In this document: positions 38,801 to 47,342 of the stretch, one piece after another
Numbering within the stretch: position 1 is the first letter of the stretch
How the letters are laid out: every line of letters starts with the position of its first letter
Assembly: GCA_029204225.1 (NCBI GenBank)
Contig: CM055103.1
Coordinates: 25,246,656 to 25,310,655, forward strand
Reading direction: 5' to 3'
Origin: Diphasiastrum complanatum
Lineage: Eukaryota > Streptophyta > Lycopodiopsida > Lycopodiales > Lycopodiaceae
Length of the DNA stretch: 64,000 nucleotides
The notes under the pieces: generated by a model
Database searches by the model: none
What the model was told of the DNA's origin: nothing
The model's input: only the letters and a program-made list of their open reading frames with translations
Position numbers and translations under genes: made by a program

Positions 38801-41800
38801 CACGATTTCGTCTCAAGCCTCATGTTGCTCTATCTTCTCTTCCAACTCTTGAATCTTTGTAGGTTCTCCTTGTTTACTTATTGCTGCCTCCAAAGAAGTA
38901 ATCCGGGTTAGCATGATCTCTCGTTCAGCGGCCATAGATTGAATGATCGTTTGAAGCTGTCCCATTTCTTTTCGTAGAGAGGTGGATTCGTTTTTTATTT
39001 GCTCGATGTAAGAGAAAATGTATTGCTCAAATGACTTGGCAGGTGTATAGATCTCAGGTATCAAGAAAGAGGAGTGAGCAGGTGGAAGGCAAGGAGTATG
39101 GACTGTAGGCAACACTGTCTCATCCTTCATCTTGCATAAGGCTCCATCTGAAACAGCAGTCGTACCATCATTAGGGCTCTGAGCAGCATCGGAAGCAGCT
39201 GCATAAGGATTGGAAACAATAGTAAGGGCCTCTGTAGCGCTGGTGGACAGCGAAGGAGCTGTAGCGCTGGGGGAGCTAAATGCAGCGCTGGTGGACCCTG
39301 GGTCTTCATCGATGCTGTTGGTCAGTAAAGAGGAGACCAGCGATGAGGATGAGGGAGTGAAGAAGGCTCATGGCCATCCAGCGATGGAGGTGAAGCCTGG
39401 ACACGGGCAGCAGAAGTCCGTGGGGGGGGGGGAGCGTGGGCTCCCCTTCCCTTTCCTGGCCATAGACAAGGGAAGAAGCGAGGCCCTACAGTACAGAGAG
39501 ACAGAGAGAAAGAGAAGTTGCACACATTCCCCACCCTCTCCGGCTATTTGATCACCAAAATAGAAAAGATGAGGAGTTTCAATTATTTGGACAAATAAAT
39601 GAACAAAAATATCAAATAAATGATGTGGCAAAGTACAAAAAAATCCAATGCCCGCACAAATCATTCTGAGAAAATGTAATGAAAATGGTTTCAAAACAAC
39701 TCTATTACATTGTGTCCACTAAGCCCTCGCCAACAGGCCCCAAAAAGAATAAATTATGTGAATCGCAAAGGCTAAAATAGCCAGGTCGATTCCTAGCACC
39801 ATTTTCTAGGATACAAAAAGAGTAGAAAAGAGATGCAAAAACGCATTATTTTTAACACAACTTGTGAAAGATAAGGAAAACCGCTACAACAAGTTGTGAC
39901 TTGTTGCACTTGCATTAAGGCCTTAGCCTAAGAATCTAAGATTCATGTTTGTTCGTTATAAACAGATACAAAAGAAACGAACAAAATAAGCAACAAACTA
40001 CAATCATTTTCCATTGATGAAAGGCAGAAGTTGAAGCCTTCTCTAGCAAAACTTTGCAGTGTCTTTTTTCAATGTCAACCTCAAAAGCAATAAGAAATAG
40101 GGGCTTCTTCCACTTACCTGATAATCATGAATACCACCAAAAATTGAAACGACCACCACATCTGACAGTAAGGCCTTTGAGCTTGATTTTATTCGTCCAG
40201 ATCTTGTTTTAGAGGTTCTGTATCCTCTTCTCCATGCGTCATTGACACGAGAAAAAAAATGTCCTAGGGAAGGTTGCAGTGCTATTGGAGGTAACCTGCA
40301 GCAAACAATCATCTAAAAGTAAGTACGATATAGTTTACATAAGCCATGTCCCCAAGCCCATCCTCTCAACTGTAGCCTAACAAGAAACTTATAAAATTTG
40401 AAACTTTTCCCAGCAAAACGCAATTGAACAGAAAAAGTAGATGATTGAGTTGCATTTGAATTTTGCTGTATTTTACAAACAATGTCTAACATGGTCATTT
40501 TGATTTGCAATCATAACATTCACCAACCTAATCATGTCCACATCAGATTGGGGCAGATTTGGTGGCATTCTTGATATCTTCTAAGCCTCAGTTACATGTT
40601 CTTTCATTGTTGTGCACAACTAGCCGAATTGCATTTCTCTCAGAGACATTTGCAACTCACCTACTTTAGGACATCTTTCATTTGTGCTCTATTTCAGAGC
40701 ATTCGGTCTCAAGTCTGTGGAGTCATCTTGACACATTTTGGGGCCAAACTACTTTTTCTTTGTTAACTATAGTCACTATCTTCTAGTATTCTTTGAAACT
40801 TGTTTGGAGACATTCTTGGTATACTGTCGAGTAAATTGACCCCTTTTTCATTGTCGTTCATAAAGAGTACCTTTGCAGCAGCTTCTGCACAGTTCCAACA
40901 GTTTTCTATCTCCAACTGCTTCTCTATTTTGTTGGCCCACCTAGCCTTCCGATTTGGAAGGATTGAATAATACATGTTGTGTGACGTTTTCTTTGTCTAC
41001 TTCTTGAGGGATTTCTACAGTCGAGCTTGTATTGACCTTAGAAGCCTGTTCCGAGCAAAGTTCCGTTCCGTCTGTTCCGTACATTCCGGAACACACTGGG
41101 TCGAAACGTTTTCTTAAAAATTTAAAAACATGTGTTGAACTGGCCGCGATCTTCCTTCTTCTTTGTAATACACTGAGGGACGCTAGATATACTGCTACTT
41201 CCACGAAGTATGGTACCAAGGTCCCGAAACTTACTTCGGAGATCTTTGCCCAATGGTGCTTGCCCAAGTCGATGCCTTGCAAAAATTTTAACCCAATAGG
41301 TAACTTAAAAGCGAGGTATGTTTAGATGCTTGCAACAGGCATGACAAGTTTCAGAGTACAAATAGTTCCTCATAGCTTTCAATTGTGATTCTGAATTACA
41401 GACCCACTTCAACATGCTCAAAAAAGAACTATAGCTAAAGATGAGAAAACCCGCAATGGTAAAATTGAGAATGTTTCAGGAATAGAAAACTACCCAAGAA
41501 CAAAAATTTGAAGCCGATAACATCAACAAATATAGAGACAAGTAGAGTTTCTGAAGAGGACTTCATAAAAATCTCAAATTGATCTTGTCGCCACCTTGCC
41601 ATCATAAAAACCTCCAGCATTGTTAGAGTATGGCATAAAAGCACCAAAATCTCATGGAATAATCTAAATTTAATGAGAATATTGCAAACACTTGCCAAAC
41701 TTTATAAGCTGTCCTCAAGGCTCCCTTAATCCCCTAAACAAAATAGATTCAAGACAACGCTGAAACCAATAGACATCTGTGATTATGCTTGAAGATCTTC

Positions 41801-44800
41801 AGAAAACAGATTCGTCATGTAGAAGACTCACGAGGACAGCATTGCTAGAGTATGGCATAAAAGCACCAAAATCTCATGGAATAATCTAAATTTAATGAGA
41901 ATATTGCAAACACTTGCCAAACTGTATAAGCTGTCCTCAAGGCTCCCTTAACCCCCTAAACAAAATAGATTCAAGACAACGCTGAAACCAATAGACATCT
42001 GTGATTATGCTTGAAGATCTTCAGAAAACAGATTCGTCATGTAGAAGACTCACGAATGAGGACTAGAGAGAGTGAGTATTGTCTTAACAGCACCAGCACG
42101 AAGCTTTGAATGAACTACTGCAGCCCTTGCAACAAAACCTCCCATTGAGTGACCAACCAGTATAACACTTGTCGGCAAAATTTCTCCTGTCTCTTTTATC
42201 TGCTTCGACCTAGCTTCAAAAGACTCCTTGTATTGGTCTAATATCTGCAAAATAAGATTCCAGAATGTTTATGATTCCAACACACAAGTTGAACTAGAAA
42301 ATTGGACATGTACCAGAGCTCGTCTACATTATAGACATGCATATACAGCAGTTGGCATCTTCGCAACTGTTATGACTTGTCATACAATGCAACATACAAA
42401 TTTTCCAACGCGAAGACTTTAAAGACCTTCTCAAATTTCCAAAAGAAAGTGCAGACAGGAGATTAGATGCTTGAATGGATGCGCAATAATAATAAGTCAC
42501 ACCTAGCATCCAGCAGATCATTTTCAAAAATGAACAAATTTACAAACTTTCCAGGAGCAAACAGAAACCAGTGTTGATTCAACAAAGAGAATGCATACAA
42601 TTAACTACAACATGATATTTCACGGAACTTCTGGAACAAGCACACTTTCTACCATCCATATTCACATACATTGGAGCATTCCAGAAAAGAGTCTGGTATG
42701 GTTGCTCACATGCATACCCTGTGGATGGCAAGCACAACATAATCAGTATGCTCCTCCAGTATCCTTCCATCCATAGCTGAGTGCTCACCCTCCAAGTCGA
42801 CAGCAAACCAGTCTAGGTGATTAGGATATTGACCCTGCACATCCGTGTTTGCCAATAACTCTCCCATCTGAAAATTTGTTGCTCCCCTCTCTCCTGGACC
42901 ATGGGTATCAATACCAGCTTCCTCCAAAGTAAAGGATGCTTCCTGATAAAAACTCTCCTCGAGAGGTCCGCCATTAAACGCCCTATCAGATTCAGCTGCC
43001 ACAGAACGCACCTGTGACATAAGAAGCAAGATGAAGATGTCAACGTGATGGGCACATTAGTCTCAATAAGGAAGCAAAGGTCTGAAGGACTTCTGTTGAG
43101 GAAAAGAAATAAATCCATACAAGTTCGAACGCCTTGTGCTAGTGATAACAGATTACAACAAAATAGCACCATATTATCTTGGTATTACGTGCTCCAATCT
43201 CATTGCTACATGATTCCATTCTGTCTATAGCATGCCGGTGGTTGAGCCTCTTAAAGTTTGACTAAAATATTTTCTTGAAATCCATAGTAGTATATTGTGT
43301 TATAGGAATGATAGCAAGTAGATGTGTGTACCTCGTGTGTATGCTATCCTATTACTCTATCTATATAATATAAAACATTAGTGGGGCAGCGTTAGCGCTT
43401 CCCCACGCCCCCCCCCCCCCTCGCGCTTTCCTGCACACGAGCAGCTCGCGCTGCCCGTCACGGCGTGATGGACAGCGTCAGCTGCCCGGGACCCCACCTC
43501 CCTTTCTCATTTTCAAATTTTTTTCCCTCCCCTCCCACAGGCCCACTCTGCCCACCCGCCCTGCCCGCCCCAAACGCATGCCTGCCCGCAGACTTGTGGG
43601 CGCACATCGCTAGTGTATATATAAAACTATAGTGCTAGAATAATTTTAAACGTTATATTCAAAATGTTTTTCTTTTAAAAATCTGATTTGTTTCAAATAA
43701 AATTTTCACCAAATCAATGCGAAAAATTTACGATACACTTATCTCCATGTTCTTTTATGTTGATGATGTGGCATTGCTTTTTCTTCTGGTGAGGGGTTGC
43801 ATCAGCATTTGGATACATTACAGGTTTTTGGGGAGTTATCTGGTTTGACTACGCATACTAGGAAAACCCATATTATGATTTTTAATACCTCCAGGTCCTT
43901 TATGCAGCGGCAGGAGTTTACACTAGGATGACAACCATAGAGGTGTTATCCTCTTAGAACTATTTGGGGACATCCTTCACTGGACCTGCTATCATTATGA
44001 GACACGCCACGCAACTAGACTGCGGAAGGGTCATGCTTCTTTGGTTAGTCTTAAGCGGTTCTGCTTCAAGAAGCACATTCGTGATGCCCCGATTATGTAA
44101 TACCATTGTTTTCGCCTATAGCTATGTACGAAGCGAAGGCTTGGTGCACATGGATTCCCGAGTCAAACTGGACTAGTATTTCTTGTCTGCAGGTCAGTAT
44201 GCTTGCACATATGACTTGGGCCAAGCCATTCCTCACCAAATTATCCTTGCTAAGTTAACATCATACCACTTGGGGTTGAGGCCATTTTTAGGCTGATTAC
44301 ATACATCTAGAGTAGTGTTTCCACGAATTGCGATTCGTCAATGAATCGACCAGTCGTGATTCGAATTGGAAAAAATCGGGACTGGAAATTTTTCTATCAC
44401 AATACACTTTATATGTATGTTTGTGACTCTTTCAAGGCGAGAACGTTGAGGAGAGGGAGAAACGTGTAAGGAGAGGAGAAAGGAGGGGAGAGAGCCTTGA
44501 GGAGAGAAGGAAGAGCTTAGAGGCCAGAGGAGAGAGGAAATGGCATTTATGGTGAATGTGCAATGAGCTAAAAGTAAGGTTAAGCTTGATCGTTAAATTC
44601 ATTTTGAAGGAGAGAAATTAGAATAGGAGTTAGGAGAAGTTAGAACTTAGGTGCTAGTATTAGCCACTACTATTAGGTGAATGAAGGAGAGAGGCTAGAG
44701 CTTGGAGTTAGGAGAGTCTTGGAGAGAGAATGGGAGGAGGAGGTGTGTATGTGTGTGTGAGTTTAGGCAAGAGGTGTGTGTGTGAAATTGTGAATTTAGT

Positions 44801-47248
44801 TTTAGTTACACTTTAGCAGAGTTGTTAGGACTCAGGAGTGTTAGAGTTTGGAGTTAGAACTTAGGCAATAGAGGTTAGAGGAGTGTTAGAAGATAGGAGA
44901 GTTAAGAGTTAGGAGTTAGGAGTTGAAACTTTAGAGTTAGGAGTTGAGAGTCATTCATGGTGAGACATAGAGATCCTATACGGGATCATGTCACAGTTGC
45001 AGCGGGACACGGTAGCTCGGGCACAAAACGTTGGACGTGCAATTATTGTCGCATGAGCTACACAGCGGTCCAGTGCGTATTCGAGCACACCTCTCCTTTG
45101 TTTGCGAAGTTATGAGATCGGAGCATGCCCACAAGCACCTCCTAGGATATCGAGCACGATTGCGAGACCAGAAACGATTCAAAGAGAGGAGATCATTCCT
45201 TCGACGGTCACTGCAAGTGAGCATCATACACTTGTTATCTGATTCTTTAAACTTTTGCTTTTGAATTCTGAATTTTGCAATGTGCATGATGAAAGTGATT
45301 GTCACTTATAGATTGGTCATTGTAATGATTAAATGTTTTTCGATTTCTTTTGTGGCAATAGGATCAGCTGCTAGGCATAAAACATCCACCTCAGGTCAGG
45401 ATGAGACAGAGCCAAAGGTCGGCACATCTACACCACATGTAGATGTAGGTGGCCCCTCTACTTCTAGACCCACACGGAGAGGTGTTCCTGGTAGAGAGTA
45501 TTATGTGCAATCATTTCAGGGTGACAACAAGCATAGGGTGGATGTGGCTATCAGAAGACTCTTCTATCGTTGTGACCTCCCCTCCCATCTAGCAAAAACT
45601 CCTGCTTGGGGGGATATGATAGAGAGTGTTGCTGCGATAGGGACCACATACCGTGGACCTACCATGGAGTCCCTACGCACCAAACATTTGATAAGGGAGG
45701 TTCAAAATGTTACCAAAGAATTGGAGCCCGTTCGTGAATCGTGGAAACAATTCGGGTGCACCATCATGACTGATGGGAGTGACACCATGAGGTGACATAT
45801 CATTAATATTCTTCCTGTGTGGGCACCATGTTCTTGAGAGCCACAACCCATCGGCACCTGGCACCAGGCACCATTGTCTCAGGTGAGTAAAAGGTTCATG
45901 ACATTTGCCGGATTTCAATGCTCATTGCTCATTGGTAATTAGAAATTTAATCATTTTAGTTTTTTATGCTCGTGGGTCGTTGCTCAATTAAGATTTAAAT
46001 CTCTGATGCTAGTCTCAATGCTCGTTGTAGTTTGTTTAATGTTTTAAGTGAGCACATCTACTCACACATCGCGCAAGCGATCAAGGATATAGGGCCTCAA
46101 AATGTTGTGCAAGTCATTACTGACAATGCAGCAAATTGCAAAGCCATGGGAGATTTGGTGATGGAGAAATATCCGACTATCTTTTGGACTTCATGCGCTG
46201 CACACGGCATCGACCTACTGATTGAGGACATCGCAGGTATATCCTAGTTAGTAGTTACAAATTTACTGCTTGAACTTTAAGTTTGAAGATTCTACATGTT
46301 GTTAGTGTTGATTGCTCACAACTCACAGATGAGTCAAGACTCTTGATTCTGCTGTCAATTTTCAAGCATAAGGAGCAAGTAAGTTGTAACTAGAACCAGT
46401 TTGTCTTTGCTTTTCGCCACGACTCATACCTGTCTTGCTTTTGTCCAGCCCTTCCTTGGGTGAAAGACGTCCTTGATACTCCACAGTTCTTGGTGAGGTT
46501 TGTCACCAAGAAACCAAAGGTCCTTGCAATTTATAGAGGGTTCAAGAATTTGGAGATCCTTAGACCGGTGTGCAATGTGTTTAGGTTTGCATTCATATTT
46601 ACAGTCTTGGAGCGGCACCTAAAGGTACACCACACCCTCAGACAGATAGTTGTTTCCACCCTATTGGTACAGTGGAGCGAATCGACTGAGTCTCGATCTA
46701 GGAGATTTGAGACCATCATTTTGTCATCGGACTTTTGGGAGACCCTCCGTGTGTGGCCTTGATGAAGCATGAGGTGTCCCTGCTCTATAGAGATATATGT
46801 TAGAGATGTCGGTATGGACATTAAGACTTCCAGAACCAGATCACCTCCTTGACTAAGACATTGTAAAGGATGAGTCAGAAATATGCCTCTCGAGACATTC
46901 ACCGGGACCAATGATAGTGTATTGTTTCAAGACCGAGCTTCATGGCTACTAGGAGACCTCACAAACCTAGGGCTCGTGATTGTTTCCTCTTCTATCCTTG
47001 TTTTCTTCAGTGGGGGCCCTCTATGACATGATTTACCATGCAATTTTGATTTGTTGTACTACAGCTCTAGTTATACAACTTTCCTTTATATCATCTCTGT
47101 AATCTTATCATGAGGGTAGAGCTGAGATTTGTTCAGTTTTGATAGTTGCTTGCTTTCTAGAGACATTTATATGCTCCTTTTATTTTTATCGCACTTGAGA
47201 TGTAGTTATGTGGTCTTATGTGCCTTTTGGCATGAAAAGACATTACTA

Positions 47249-47342
<94 letters not shown>

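Larger units (their letters stand above)
24913..39560 (-). mobile_element. L1-type LINE, split by nested copia elements
   Basis: LINE sequence is 39560-35885 and 25944-24913; between them Copia-3 was inserted. Order on the minus strand: 5' leader, ORF1, endonuclease, RT, C-terminal domain with zinc finger, 3' UTR. The 3' end shows AATAAAG and then a CTTTCTTTCTTTCTTTC/TC tract rather than a plain poly(A). Same orientation as the host gene, inside its intron 4. The outer limits (39560 and 24913) are estimates; no clear target-site duplication was found. Confidence 0.82.

Noticed and set aside
41040-41110. GTTCCG-rich cluster as a transposon end
   Set aside because: No terminal inverted repeat or target duplication could be found.
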